Part shown: piece by piece, positions 7,365 to 16,302 of the stretch | Layout of the letters: each line of letters begins with the position of its first letter | Position numbering within the stretch: position 1 is the stretch's first letter | Source of the DNA: Spirochaeta sp. UBA2779 | GTDB lineage: Bacteria; Spirochaetota; Spirochaetia; DSM-2461 | Length of the DNA stretch: 17,936 bases | Direction of reading: 5' to 3' | Assembly (NCBI GenBank): GCA_002352375.1 | Contig: DEIH01000034.1 | Coordinates: 1-17,936 of the forward strand | Translations under genes and position numbers: made by a program | The notes under the pieces: model-generated | Told to the model about the DNA's origin: nothing | Databases searched by the model: none | What the model saw: only the letters and a program-made list of their open reading frames with translations

Positions 7365-8624
7365 TCATCCCTGTGGTTTCACCTCAAAACGCCGGAAAAC
7401 AGCATCATTAGCACGAACCCGTCTGGAAACAGGTACGGCAATACGATCACCCTTTTTCGCTGATAAAACCGCATTATGGTCGATTTGAATTGATTCAACA
7501 TCCACAGAGAGATTTCCGGTGGTAGGCCCTTGAATCAGCAGCTCATCCCCGATTACGAAAGAGGCACCCTGTACTTTGATTTCAGCAACCCCGACTTTTC
7601 GGAAATAATTAACAACGATACCCACGGTTTCCTTGCGCTTGAGTGCCTGGCTGTTAGGGGTTTTCGCCCAATCCCCCACTGGCCGTCCCATGTAGTAACC
7701 ATCTGAAAAATCCCGATTGAACACAGTCCGCAGTTCATCGGTGAGGCTGGATTTAAGCCCACTGAACTCTATCTGATCGGTTTTACCGTTCCTCTCGAAA
7801 TAGAAATCGATGGCTTTACGGTAAGCACCGACAACTGTAGAAACGTACTCCGGGCTCCTCATCCGCCCCTCTATTTTCAAAGAAGCCACCGGAGACTCCA
7901 GTATCCTCTCAAAAAAGGGCATTGTGCACATATCTTTGGGGCTCATAACATAATCCTGACCTATTTCATACTCATAGTCACCTTCAACATCGATAATCCG
8001 GTATTTTCGCCGGCAGGGCTGCAAGCAGGCCCCGCGGTTCCCCGACTCTCCGCTGACAAGTTCAGACATGAAGCACCGTCCGCTGACAGACACACACATG
8101 GCACCGTGGATGAAGACTTCAAGTTCTATCCGGGATGCTTCTTCTCCCAGTTCTTCTTCAAGATTCAGATAGATTCTCTGCAGATGTTCCAGAGAACATT
8201 CTCTGGCCAACACAAAACGGCGGATACCGCTCTTTCTGTAGTACTGAAGAATAGCTCTTGAATTACTCACAGAAGCCTGGGTGGATAGATGTACCTCAAG
8301 GTTACGCTGTAAAGCTGCATCAATAACTGCAAAATCCCAACAGATTACCGCATCAATACCAGCTTCTAAGGCCTTATCGAGGGTAGACTCCAACAGAGGA
8401 AACTCCGTTTCATACACAATTATATTAATGGCCAGATAAGCCCGGGCACTGTATTCATGACAGAGAGAAACTACACCGGCAATATCGTCCGGGCTGAAAT
8501 TACGTGCACGTTTTCGCATATTGAAGGCCCCGGCACCGAAATAAACCGCATCGGCTCCGGCGTCCAATGCCGCTCTTAAGGATACATCATCCCCAGCAGG
8601 AGCCAGTAATTCCGGTTTTTTCAT
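7365..8624 (-). CDS. Peptidase U32 family protein (TrhP/YegQ-like tRNA hydroxylation)
   Basis: This 419-aa protein has the U32 signature E169-V-F-I-H-G-A-M-C177-V-S-V-S-G-R-C184, followed by GNRGAC200LQPC204RRKY. These cysteines match the Fe-S cluster ligands proposed for the family. The N-terminal PELLAPAGDDVSLRAALDAG and the SLKIEGRMRSPEYVSTVV segment (248-264) are typical of the TIM-barrel part. Residues about 335-412 form the small beta domain found in YegQ/TrhP. Family knowledge points to prephenate-dependent 5-hydroxyuridine formation at tRNA U34 (TrhP) or rRNA hydroxylation (RlhA); true protease activity is documented only for some members. The architecture resembles TrhP more than RlhA, but paralogues cannot be separated here. 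The ATG overlaps the punA stop by 4 nt (ATGA), so translation is probably coupled. Confidence 0.88.
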   Translation of the reverse strand: MKKPELLAPAGDDVSLRAALDAGADAVYFGAGAFNMRKRARNFSPDDIAGVVSLCHEYSARAYLAINIIVYETEFPLLESTLDKALEAGIDAVICWDFAVIDAALQRNLEVHLSTQASVSNSRAILQYYRKSGIRRFVLARECSLEHLQRIYLNLEEELGEEASRIELEVFIHGAMCVSVSGRCFMSELVSGESGNRGACLQPCRRKYRIIDVEGDYEYEIGQDYVMSPKDMCTMPFFERILESPVASLKIEGRMRSPEYVSTVVGAYRKAIDFYFERNGKTDQIEFSGLKSSLTDELRTVFNRDFSDGYYMGRPVGDWAKTPNSQALKRKETVGIVVNYFRKVGVAEIKVQGASFVIGDELLIQGPTTGNLSVDVESIQIDHNAVLSAKKGDRIAVPVSRRVRANDAVFRRFEVKPQG

Positions 8625-9454
8625 CGAGAGCTCTCAAGGGCTTTAATCAGGGAAGATATCCATCGCGATAGAGTTACAGACGAAAGCCGGGCAATTTCCA
8701 GCACCCTCTGGTGAGAATGCTTTACCTTCTGAATCCCGGTGGCCATGTTGGTGATGCAGGCAATAGCAAAACATTCAATCCCCGCATAATTTGCTGCAAT
8801 GGTTTCTGAAACTGTAGACATACCCACGGCATCCGCACCCATGCGTCCAATACTCCTGATTTCTGCAGCAGTTTCATAATACGGTCCCTGAAATCCGGCA
8901 TAGACACCCCGGGAATACTCAATTCCCAGATTATCAGCAACTTTTTCAGCCAGTGATATTATCTCCAGACTGTATGGTTCACTCATATCCGGAAAGCGGG
9001 GTCCAAGTCTTTCATCATTAATACCTATCAGGGGATTATCCGATACCAGATTGATAAAATCATCAATTATCATCAGAGTTCCCGGGGAAAAATCATTATT
9101 GATTCCTCCGCATGCGTTTGTAATTACCAGTTTTTTTACGCCGAGAAATTTCATTAAAAAAACGGGGAAAGCAATCTGCCTCATAGAATAACCTTCATAA
9201 TAATGAGGCCGCCCTTCCATCATCATTACCGGCGTTCCGTGAAGACTGCCGAATAAAAGTCGACCTGCATGACCTGCTACCGTTGAGAGAGGAAAATGAG
9301 GAATGTCTTTGTAGGGAATAACAACAGGGGTTTCCAGTTGATCGCTTAAAGTACCCAGACCCGATCCGAGAATTATGGCTATCTCTGGTTTCCCGGATAT
9401 CACGGATTGTATAAAATCAGTGGCTTCAATCAGTTTTTCGTACAGCATTTCCAT
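8621..9454 (-). CDS. punA: Purine nucleoside phosphorylase, trimeric class (PunA)
   Basis: This 277-aa enzyme cleaves inosine or guanosine with phosphate to give base plus ribose-1-phosphate for purine salvage. Motifs in order are GSGLG (30-34, phosphate loop), GHAGRL with H62, GRPHYYEGY (81-89, H84), NACGGIN (113-119), YYETAAEIR with E194, VGMSTVSE (M212) and TNMATG with N236. The E194/N236 pair is the arrangement of 6-oxopurine-specific trimeric enzymes; length fits (about 270-290). A second in-frame ATG lies at codon 3, and neither start has a strong Shine-Dalgarno. It sits 16 nt after trkH and overlaps the U32 gene, in a four-gene minus-strand unit. The link to potassium transport is probably positional rather than functional. 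Confidence 0.93.
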   Translation of the reverse strand: MEMLYEKLIEATDFIQSVISGKPEIAIILGSGLGTLSDQLETPVVIPYKDIPHFPLSTVAGHAGRLLFGSLHGTPVMMMEGRPHYYEGYSMRQIAFPVFLMKFLGVKKLVITNACGGINNDFSPGTLMIIDDFINLVSDNPLIGINDERLGPRFPDMSEPYSLEIISLAEKVADNLGIEYSRGVYAGFQGPYYETAAEIRSIGRMGADAVGMSTVSETIAANYAGIECFAIACITNMATGIQKVKHSHQRVLEIARLSSVTLSRWISSLIKALESSR

Positions 9455-9470
9455 ATTCTTTTTTGAATTT

Positions 9471-10931
9471 TTAACGTCTGGACCAGAACGATGGTGTTAA
9501 GAGTATAAGTACTGTATATACTTCCAATCTCCCGGCAAGCATAGCTCCACTGAGCACCCATTTCACAAAGGGATTGTAGAATGCATAATTCATCGTCGGA
9601 CCGACTTTGCCGAACCCCGGGCCGATGTTGCCAACAGTTACCAAAGCGGTGGTGAATCCTGTGGTGATATCGGCTCCAAAAATACTGACAACAATGGTTA
9701 CCACCATCAGACAGAGCAGATACAGCAGAATGAAACCACTGACCGCATAGAGGAAATCTTTTTTTACCGGCTCACCATTAATCCGGACACGGAAAATCCC
9801 CCGGGGGCGGGACATGTACCTCATTTCATTAAGTGCCAGTTTGAATAAAGCGACAATTCGAATCACTTTGGGACCACCACCGGTTGAACCTGAACAGCCT
9901 CCGACAAACATCAGAAAAAACAACACACCCTTGGCTGCCATTGGCCAGAGATCGAAATCTGCCGTGGCATAACCGGTTGTCGTAATAATCGAAGCAGCCT
10001 GGAAACCGGCAAATCTCAAAGCCTTGCCAAAACCGCCATAGGTATCCAGCAATGAAATCGTAATAATCAGCACTGAGATACTAAAAATACCCAGATAAAC
10101 TTTGAACTCTGTATTCTTGAAAATATCTCTGATATCTCCATTGAGAAGTTTATGATAAAGACCGAAATTCATTCCGGCCATAATCATAAAAATCGTTATA
10201 ACCCAATCGATATATCCGGAATTATAAGCACCGACACTGGCATTTCGAGGTGAAAACCCACCCGTAGCCAGAGTACCGAAAGTGTGGGTAAGTGCATCAA
10301 ATAAATCCATTCCCCCTAGCATGAGTAAAACAGTTTCAAGCACCGTCAGTCCCAGGTACAGATACCAGAGAATCTTTGCTGTCTGGGTTATTTTAGGAGC
10401 TATTTTATCAAGAGTCGGTCCCGGGGACTCCGCTCGGACCAGCTGCACACCACCCACCCCTAAAAATGGCAGTATGGCAACTGTGAGAACGACTATCCCC
10501 ATTCCCCCGAGCCAATGAGTAAGGGAACGCCAGAACAGTATTGAGCGTGGAACAGATTCAATTACGGTAAGAATCGATGCCCCGGTAGTTGTAAAACCAC
10601 TCATGGTTTCAAAAAAAGCATCTGTATAAGAGGGAATAGCACCGGACAGGACAAAAGGCAGTGCTCCGACTGCAGAGGCGGCAATCCAACTCGCCGTTAC
10701 CATTAAAAAACCTTCACGGGTTCTCAAATGATGCTTCGTACCGTTTTTCGGTCTGGAGACCAACCAGAGAACAGTGCAGAGAATTATGGTAAATAAAATT
10801 GTAAAACCGAAGGCCTCTGCAGAAACGATATCCCCGTTATATATGGCAATCCCCGCTGGAAGGAGCATGAACAGTGATATGAGTATCAGCAGCAGGCTGA
10901 CGATGTGCAGTACCGGTGAGAAACGGATCAT
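9471..10931 (-). CDS. trkH: TrkH-type potassium uptake channel subunit
   Basis: This 486-aa membrane protein has about ten hydrophobic helices arranged as four M-P-M repeats. The four selectivity-filter loops are visible: TTTGAS (114-119), ATGGFS (222-227), TTTGYA (317-322) and TVGNIGPG (432-439). Each contains the conserved filter Gly. The GGCSGSTGGGPKVIR stretch (344-358) after P3 is the flexible intramembrane gating loop of TrkH/KtrB. It forms the K+ pore and is gated by TrkA on the cytoplasmic face. The ATG overlaps the trkA stop by 4 nt, which suits stoichiometric synthesis. Length matches E. coli TrkH (483 aa). Confidence 0.95.
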   Translation of the reverse strand: MIRFSPVLHIVSLLLILISLFMLLPAGIAIYNGDIVSAEAFGFTILFTIILCTVLWLVSRPKNGTKHHLRTREGFLMVTASWIAASAVGALPFVLSGAIPSYTDAFFETMSGFTTTGASILTVIESVPRSILFWRSLTHWLGGMGIVVLTVAILPFLGVGGVQLVRAESPGPTLDKIAPKITQTAKILWYLYLGLTVLETVLLMLGGMDLFDALTHTFGTLATGGFSPRNASVGAYNSGYIDWVITIFMIMAGMNFGLYHKLLNGDIRDIFKNTEFKVYLGIFSISVLIITISLLDTYGGFGKALRFAGFQAASIITTTGYATADFDLWPMAAKGVLFFLMFVGGCSGSTGGGPKVIRIVALFKLALNEMRYMSRPRGIFRVRINGEPVKKDFLYAVSGFILLYLLCLMVVTIVVSIFGADITTGFTTALVTVGNIGPGFGKVGPTMNYAFYNPFVKWVLSGAMLAGRLEVYTVLILLTPSFWSRR

Positions 10932-12349
10932 GATCCGGAAACCGCTTCCTCAAGTTTCTTAACCGCTTCCTGGGGAGTTATAACCATCAGGCGATCCTGT
11001 TCAGTGAGCATAAGATTGCCATCGGGAAGCAGGTATTCACTATCTCTGTTCACCATGAGGATTAAGCTGTTTTTCGGTAATTTCAAATCTCGGATAAGCT
11101 TTCCCACCAATGAAGATTCATTATCCAGCAAAAAATCAATAATTTCAAAATCACTTCCGGCAATTGTATGAACGCTTCGGACATTACCTTTTCTCAAAAT
11201 ACGGAGAATACTGTCCACCATTGTATCGGTAACACTGACAGTGACATCAACTCCCATCTCTCTGGCTATACTGACATATGCGGCTTTACGAACCAGGGCG
11301 ATTGTCCGGCTTACTCCATGATTTCTGGCGTGCATAGCACTGACAAGATTCAATTCCTGATTGCCCGTAGCGCTGACAAGCAGATCGTATCCTTCAAGGA
11401 TTCCTGAATCAGAAATCTCCTCATCAGATATATCGGCGTTGGTTATCAGTGCAGAGGGATAACTCTCGGCAAGCTCACGCCCAACTGCATAATCCCGCTC
11501 TATAAAATGAACACTGCGGTTCGTCGGTTTCTTCTTCAGACGTCCGATAAGCTTGGAAAGTGCACCCGGAGATGTACCGGCATCATGATCTTCACCCTGT
11601 CCCAGCAGATAGTCGGCAACATACCGGCCAATCCTGCCACCTCCGGCAATTGCAATCCTCTTAAGTTCACGCCGGCGCAGACCTGCAGCAGTAATTACGG
11701 CATCTGTACCTTCTGCAGCCGCTATTATATAAATTACATCCTGGGCAAGAACCATGGTTTCGCCCACAGGAATAATTGACGTTCCGTCTCTTATAATCAA
11801 AGGAAGCAAAAAATCACCTGTAAGAGACTTTCGAATATCCATCACCACCCGGCCGGCAAGATTACAGCCGGGATCTATTGTTATAGAGGTCATTATAAGG
11901 CCCGAATCAGCGAAGAGGTTAACAGTTCCCACCGCACCTCTTTCCAGAGAGCGTATAACAGCCCGGGCCGCTTCAATTTCAGGATTAATCACATGATCGA
12001 TGCCGTATAGACGATGCCTTACCATCCGGCTGGTTGAATAGGCCACATTACGCACCCGGGCCACAGTAACCGGATCGGAATACTCCGCTGCAACCAGAGA
12101 GCATGCAATCATGTTGATTTCATCAGACTCTGTGATACTGACAAAAAAGTCTGCATGCTCTATCCCCGCTTTCTTGAGAACAGGTACGCTGTTGCCTTCA
12201 CCGGTAACTACCCGGCAGTCCAGACGGTCTGCAACACGTCGGGCCTCCTCCGGATTCCGCTCAATAATTGTTACTTCTTTACCTTCGCTGATCAACTGAC
12301 GGGCCAACCGCCAACCGACAAGTCCGGCACCTAGAATGATTACATTCAT
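10928..12349 (-). CDS. trkA: Trk system potassium uptake protein TrkA (NAD-binding gating subunit)
   Basis: This 473-aa peripheral protein has two tandem RCK (TrkA_N plus TrkA_C) units. Unit 1 has GAGLVG (7-12) with the acidic E30 that holds the NAD ribose. Unit 2 begins IAIAGGGRIG (232-241). TrkA_C domains lie about 140-215 and 390-465. E. coli TrkA is 458 aa with the same layout. A hydrophilic segment (about 250-278, rich in Lys, Gly and Asp) interrupts the second Rossmann fold between its first helix and second strand. The start at 12349 has no clear Shine-Dalgarno. The 146-bp gap upstream carries the ppdK terminator and must also hold the operon promoter. The best candidate there (TCGACA, 17 nt, TTAGGC on the minus strand) is too weak to call. 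It is first gene of trkA-trkH-punA-U32. Confidence 0.94.
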   Translation of the reverse strand: MNVIILGAGLVGWRLARQLISEGKEVTIIERNPEEARRVADRLDCRVVTGEGNSVPVLKKAGIEHADFFVSITESDEINMIACSLVAAEYSDPVTVARVRNVAYSTSRMVRHRLYGIDHVINPEIEAARAVIRSLERGAVGTVNLFADSGLIMTSITIDPGCNLAGRVVMDIRKSLTGDFLLPLIIRDGTSIIPVGETMVLAQDVIYIIAAAEGTDAVITAAGLRRRELKRIAIAGGGRIGRYVADYLLGQGEDHDAGTSPGALSKLIGRLKKKPTNRSVHFIERDYAVGRELAESYPSALITNADISDEEISDSGILEGYDLLVSATGNQELNLVSAMHARNHGVSRTIALVRKAAYVSIAREMGVDVTVSVTDTMVDSILRILRKGNVRSVHTIAGSDFEIIDFLLDNESSLVGKLIRDLKLPKNSLILMVNRDSEYLLPDGNLMLTEQDRLMVITPQEAVKKLEEAVSGS

Positions 12350-12429
12350 CGCCAGAAAGCCTAACCCGTCTGATACCTGATTGTCGAGGTGCTTTTTCTA
12401 CAGAAAGAAAACAACAAAAAAATAGGAAC

Positions 12430-12462
12430 AAAAAAACCGCCCCGATTTCCCGGAGCGGTTTT
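12430..12462 (-). terminator. Rho-independent terminator of ppdK
   Basis: On the minus strand AAAACCGCTCCG-ggaaat-CGGGGCGGTTTT forms a 12-bp stem (one G-U pair) with a 6-nt loop, followed by a T-run. It starts 34 nt after the ppdK stop codon and insulates the trkA operon. Confidence 0.92.
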
Positions 12463-12495
12463 GATACAGCTAACCTGCCGACTAAAAAAGAAAGA

Positions 12496-15159
12496 CTACT
12501 TTGCGGCAATAACAGCCTGAGCTGCAGCAAGTCTGGCAATAGGTACACGGTAAGGTGAACAGGAAACGTAATTCAGCCCGGCTTTATAGCAGAAGGCAAT
12601 GGATTCAGGATCGCCGCCATGCTCACCGCAGATACCGGTTTTCAGCATTGGTTTCACACTTCGGCCCTTGGCAACACCCATTTCCACAAGCTGTCCGACA
12701 CCGACGGTATCAAGAGTCTGAAAGGGGTCGTCTTTAAGAACTTTCTTTTCAACATACTCAGGAACGAAACTACCCACATCGTCCCGGCTGTAACCAAAAG
12801 TCATCTGAGTTAAATCATTGGTACCAAAGGAATAAAAATCAGCATGCGGTGCAATGAGGTTTGACGTCAACGCGGCTCTGGGAATCTCAATCATGGTTCC
12901 GATCAGGTATTCAACCTTCACATCAGTTTCAGAAAGAACCTTGTCAATAACCTTCTGAGCATTAGCTCTGAGGAGTTCAAGCTCAGCGGTTGTTCCCACC
13001 AGAGGAATCATAATTTCAGGATGTACCGAGACTCCGTTCTTCGCTACGGCTACAGCAGCCTTCATGATGGCCTCAACCTGCATATTGTACACTTCCGGAT
13101 AGGTAATACCCAGGCGGCAGCCCCGATGACCGAGCATTGGATTGAGTTCCTGCAAACCTTCAACTCTTTTAATCAGTTTATCAGCATCTTTACCCAACTC
13201 TGCAGCTAGTGCCCGCACTTCAGCTTCACTGTGAGGAACAAACTCATGAAGAGGAGGATCCAGAAGCCGTACAGTAACCGGTTTACCGTCCATCGCTTCA
13301 AAGATTCCCCTGAAGTCAATAATTTGAAGTTCCAGGATGGGTTTAAGGGCTTCCAGACGTTCATCCAAGCTGTCGGCCACAATCATGCGGCGGAAGGGAA
13401 TGAGTTTACTCTCTTCAAAGAACATATGCTCAGTCCGGGTAAGTCCTATACCCTCGGCGCCGAATTCCACAGCTTTTCGGGCATCTTCAGGGAGATCAGC
13501 ATTAGTCCGCACCATAAAACCGTCAGCTATGCCCTCTCGTTTAGCGGCATGGCGAATTTCATCTGCCCAGGAGAGGAGAACATTCAGTTCGCCGCTGATT
13601 TCAGCCTGTTCCAGTTCCACAGCACCGGCATAAACCTCGCCGTCAGAACCATCCAGAGATACAAAATCTCCTTCTTTGTAGACGGTTCCACCTACATTGA
13701 AGCTTTTAGCTTTCTCATCAATCACCACAGCCTTACAGCCGGCAACACAGGGAGTTCCCATGCCCCGGGCAACAACAGCCGCATGGCTGGTCATGCCTCC
13801 AGTAGCAGTAAGGATACCTTCAGCAACATGCATACCCCCGATATCCTCAGGGCTGGTTTCCCGGCGGACAAGAACTACTTTCTCACCCCGGGCCACCCAG
13901 GCTTCAGCATCTTCGGCAGTAAAAACAACCTTACCCACGGCTGCACCAGGAGATGCCTCCAGGCCTTTGGCGATTACTTTAAGATTTTTCTTCAACACAG
14001 GTGAAATCATGGGATGAAGAAGTTGATCTAACTGATCAGCTGTTACCCGGGAAACGGCGGTTTCTTTATCGATCATCCCTTCGTTCACCAGATCCACCGC
14101 CACTTTTACAGCGGCCTTACCTGTGCGCTTACCGTTACGGGTTTGAAGGAGAAAGAGAACTCCATCCTGAATGGTGAACTCCATGTCCTGCATATCTGTA
14201 TAATGATTTTCCAGACGCTCTTTCACATCAAAGAGCTGCTTGTATATATCAGCATTGGCATCTTCAAGAGAGGTTAAGGGTTTGGGAGTCCGGATACCGG
14301 CAACAACATCTTCACCCTGGGCATTCATAAGATACTCACCGTAGAAGTAATTTTCTCCGGTAGAAGGATCCCGGCTGAAACAGACACCTGTTCCTGAAGT
14401 CTCAGACCAGTTTCCGAAAACCATAGACTGAACAGTAACAGCGGTTCCCAGAAGGTCGCCGATTTTGTTGATGTTTCTATACTTTATGGCTCTATCGTTG
14501 TTCCAGGATCCAAATACTGCATCAATGGCACCCCAAAGCTGTTCTTTAGGATCCTGAGGAAAGCTTTTACCGACACTTTTCTCATAGACGGCCATATAAC
14601 CATCTACAACTTTTTCAAGGTCTGCAGCATCCAGATCCACATCATTTTCAACACCTTTAGACTTTTTGACAGCATTCAAAGCTTCCTCAAAGTCATGATG
14701 GGCAACACCCATAACAACATCACCGTACATCTGAATAAAACGGCGGTAGGCATCCCAGGCAAATCGGTGGTTACCGGTATTTTTTGCAATCCCGGCAACA
14801 GCTGCAGCATTCATTCCCAGATTGAGAACGGTATCCATCATTCCCGGCATTGAAACTGCGGCTCCGGATCTGACAGAGACCAGAAGCGGATCGTTGGGGT
14901 TACCAAGAGTTTTTCCCATTTCCTTCTCAAGCAGAGCCAGATTTTTCATAACCTGTGTCTTAACTTCCGCGGAATGAGACCGGTTATTCTTGTAATACAT
15001 ATCACAGGCTTCTGCTGAAATGGTAAAGCCCGGAGGCACCGGGATACCCAGGTTAGTCATTTCCGCCAGATTGGCGCCCTTTCCGCCCAGAATTTCCTTC
15101 ATCTGGGCCTTTCCTTCCGCTTTTTCGCCGCCAAAATAGTAGACGTACTGTTTACTCAT
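12496..15159 (-). CDS. ppdK: Pyruvate, phosphate dikinase
   Basis: This 887-aa cytoplasmic enzyme interconverts pyruvate + ATP + Pi and PEP + AMP + PPi. In anaerobes it often runs as a PPi-dependent glycolytic step. Domains in order are an N-terminal nucleotide-binding part (1-345, with KGANLAEM and LLVSVRSGAAVSMPGMMDT), a phosphohistidine domain around 400-510 with catalytic H459 in GGMTSHAAV, and a C-terminal PEP/pyruvate barrel (about 530-887) with R571/R575-type residues in GIGLTRTEHMFF and catalytic C844 in TGICGEHGGDP. T457, two residues before His, is the site regulated by the PDRP protein in other organisms; no PDRP gene is in this window. Length agrees with bacterial PPDK (about 875-890). 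It is transcribed alone from the promoter at 15195-15223 and ends at a strong terminator. Confidence 0.97.
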   Translation of the reverse strand: MSKQYVYYFGGEKAEGKAQMKEILGGKGANLAEMTNLGIPVPPGFTISAEACDMYYKNNRSHSAEVKTQVMKNLALLEKEMGKTLGNPNDPLLVSVRSGAAVSMPGMMDTVLNLGMNAAAVAGIAKNTGNHRFAWDAYRRFIQMYGDVVMGVAHHDFEEALNAVKKSKGVENDVDLDAADLEKVVDGYMAVYEKSVGKSFPQDPKEQLWGAIDAVFGSWNNDRAIKYRNINKIGDLLGTAVTVQSMVFGNWSETSGTGVCFSRDPSTGENYFYGEYLMNAQGEDVVAGIRTPKPLTSLEDANADIYKQLFDVKERLENHYTDMQDMEFTIQDGVLFLLQTRNGKRTGKAAVKVAVDLVNEGMIDKETAVSRVTADQLDQLLHPMISPVLKKNLKVIAKGLEASPGAAVGKVVFTAEDAEAWVARGEKVVLVRRETSPEDIGGMHVAEGILTATGGMTSHAAVVARGMGTPCVAGCKAVVIDEKAKSFNVGGTVYKEGDFVSLDGSDGEVYAGAVELEQAEISGELNVLLSWADEIRHAAKREGIADGFMVRTNADLPEDARKAVEFGAEGIGLTRTEHMFFEESKLIPFRRMIVADSLDERLEALKPILELQIIDFRGIFEAMDGKPVTVRLLDPPLHEFVPHSEAEVRALAAELGKDADKLIKRVEGLQELNPMLGHRGCRLGITYPEVYNMQVEAIMKAAVAVAKNGVSVHPEIMIPLVGTTAELELLRANAQKVIDKVLSETDVKVEYLIGTMIEIPRAALTSNLIAPHADFYSFGTNDLTQMTFGYSRDDVGSFVPEYVEKKVLKDDPFQTLDTVGVGQLVEMGVAKGRSVKPMLKTGICGEHGGDPESIAFCYKAGLNYVSCSPYRVPIARLAAAQAVIAAK

Positions 15160-15194
15160 AAGTTTACTCGCTTTCTATTCGATTTAACTCTTGA

Positions 15195-15223
15195 AAATTA
15201 ACCCTTTGCCATCGCTATGTCAA
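15195..15223 (-). promoter_or_regulatory. Sigma-70 promoter of ppdK
   Basis: A perfect -35 TTGACA (15218-15223) is followed after exactly 17 nt by TAATTT (15195-15200, 3/6 to the -10 consensus). The predicted start is near 15188, giving a leader of about 29 nt before ATG 15159. The weak -10 leaves some doubt about the exact start point. Confidence 0.65.
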
Positions 15224-15251
15224 CGAAACACACTTTCTACACATTATTAAT

Positions 15252-15291
15252 CAAAAAAAACCCGGTATATCCTGCTGGATAAACCGGGTTT
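15252..15291 (-). terminator. Rho-independent terminator of the sigma-factor gene
   Basis: On the minus strand AACCCGGT and ACCGGGTT form the outer stem, with ATCC/GGAT pairing inside, and a run of eight T follows directly. It lies 12 nt beyond the stop codon at 15303. Confidence 0.93.
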
Positions 15292-15302
15292 GATTCTTTA
15301 AG

Positions 15303-16145
15303 TTATGCGGCCATGTAGTCCTTGAGCAGCTGACTCCTGGAAGGATGCCGCAGCCGGTCCAGAGCTTTCTTCTCAATCTGCCGGATACGCTCCTTGGTAA
15401 GGTTGTATCGATCTCCGATTTCTTTAAGTGATAGAGGTTTTCTATCTCCAAGACCGAAGCGGTGCCGTAGTATATCCGACTCTTTATCGGTAAGAGTTCC
15501 CAAAATAGATTCTATATCCTCTGAAAGGGATAGCATCAGAGCCTGTTCATCGGGACCTGAATTAGCACTATCTTCGATAAAATCACCCAGATTGGAAGAA
15601 TCTCTTTCATCATATACCGGGGATTCAAGGGATACCAGTTCTCGACTGATGGCTTGAAGATCAGTCACATCGCTCTCTTTAATACCGGTAAGTCTGGCAA
15701 TTTCAGAATCACTTGGATCCTCTCCCATCTCGGTAAGCATTGCTTTTCTGGTTTTTTCAATTTGAACCAGTTCGTTGGCACGATTCAGCGGAAGACGGAT
15801 CATTCTGGATTTTTCGTATATAGCCTTGAGAATTGCCTGACGAATCCACCAGACGGCATAAGAAATGAAATGGTAGCCCTTATCCGGATCGAAACGTTCA
15901 ATAGCATTCATCAGACCGATATTACCTTCACTGATGATATCATCAAGGGGCAAACCCTGATTCTGATATTTTTTGGCAACATTGACTACAAAGCGAAGAT
16001 TCGCTTCGATGAGTTTTGCTTGAGCAGCCTTATCGCCGGTAATAGCTTTTCTGGATATTTCATCTTCCTGATCCCGGGTGAGCAGGGGGATTTTGTTAAT
16101 CTCTTTAAGGTAGAGGGACAGTGTTGAATCATCGTCGTACTTCAT
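15303..16145 (-). CDS. RNA polymerase sigma factor, short RpoD/SigA family (no region 1.1)
   Basis: The chosen start is ATG 16145, giving 280 aa. AGGAGG lies 5 nt upstream, while an upstream in-frame ATG at 16184 has no such site and would lie over the -24 promoter element. Region 1.2 is at about 8-36 (LSLYLKEINKIPLLTRDQE). Region 2 is at about 45-115 with NLRFVVNVAKKYQNQG, the core-binding DDIISEGNIGLMNAIERFD and melting/-10 segment ISYAVWWIRQAILKAI. Region 3 is at about 120-195, and region 4 at 208-270 with the -35 reading HTH LSLKEIGDRYNLTKERIRQI. There is no region 1.1 and no long non-conserved insert. It looks like the compact SigA of Bacteroidetes or a group-2 (RpoS/RpoH-like) factor. 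The neighbourhood lacks the dnaG-rpoD pairing usual for a primary sigma. With a sigma-54-like promoter in front, an alternative or stationary-phase role is plausible but unproven. Confidence 0.93.
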   Translation of the reverse strand: MKYDDDSTLSLYLKEINKIPLLTRDQEDEISRKAITGDKAAQAKLIEANLRFVVNVAKKYQNQGLPLDDIISEGNIGLMNAIERFDPDKGYHFISYAVWWIRQAILKAIYEKSRMIRLPLNRANELVQIEKTRKAMLTEMGEDPSDSEIARLTGIKESDVTDLQAISRELVSLESPVYDERDSSNLGDFIEDSANSGPDEQALMLSLSEDIESILGTLTDKESDILRHRFGLGDRKPLSLKEIGDRYNLTKERIRQIEKKALDRLRHPSRSQLLKDYMAA

Positions 16146-16168
16146 AAATGCCTCCTGCCCGATATTTA

Positions 16169-16183
16169 GCAAATAATATGCCA
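16169..16183 (-). promoter_or_regulatory. Candidate sigma-54 (-24/-12) promoter of the sigma-factor gene
   Basis: On the minus strand TGGCATATTATTTGC matches the consensus TGGCACG-N4-TTGC at 9 of 11 fixed positions, with GG and GC at the exact spacing, a preceding T and a following T (YTGGC...TTGCW). The predicted start at 16157 is immediately before AGGAGG, giving a very short 12-nt leader. An overlapping TATTAT could serve as a sigma-70 -10, but no -35 is found at 16-18 nt. Confidence 0.5.
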
Positions 16184-16302
16184 AAAAGAATATTAAGGTT
16201 TTAATTTGTTGTTAGATAATAATTTAAAAATATATCATCCGGAATTTGAACAAGTAGAGTAACAAAATACTATAGATTTTATATTTATATAGCCATGAAT
16301 GC

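Noticed and set aside
12350..12424. TCGACA-17-TTAGGC as promoter for trkA
   Set aside because: The -10 hexamer matches too few consensus positions, and the region offers no better alternative.
16146..16184. N-terminal extension of the sigma factor to an upstream in-frame ATG
   Set aside because: The extension lacks a Shine-Dalgarno and covers the promoter candidate, whereas AGGAGG precedes ATG 16145 at the ideal distance.
16271..16293. CTATA...TATAG inverted repeat in AT-rich DNA upstream of the sigma gene
   Set aside because: Five-base arms in such AT-rich sequence are expected by chance.
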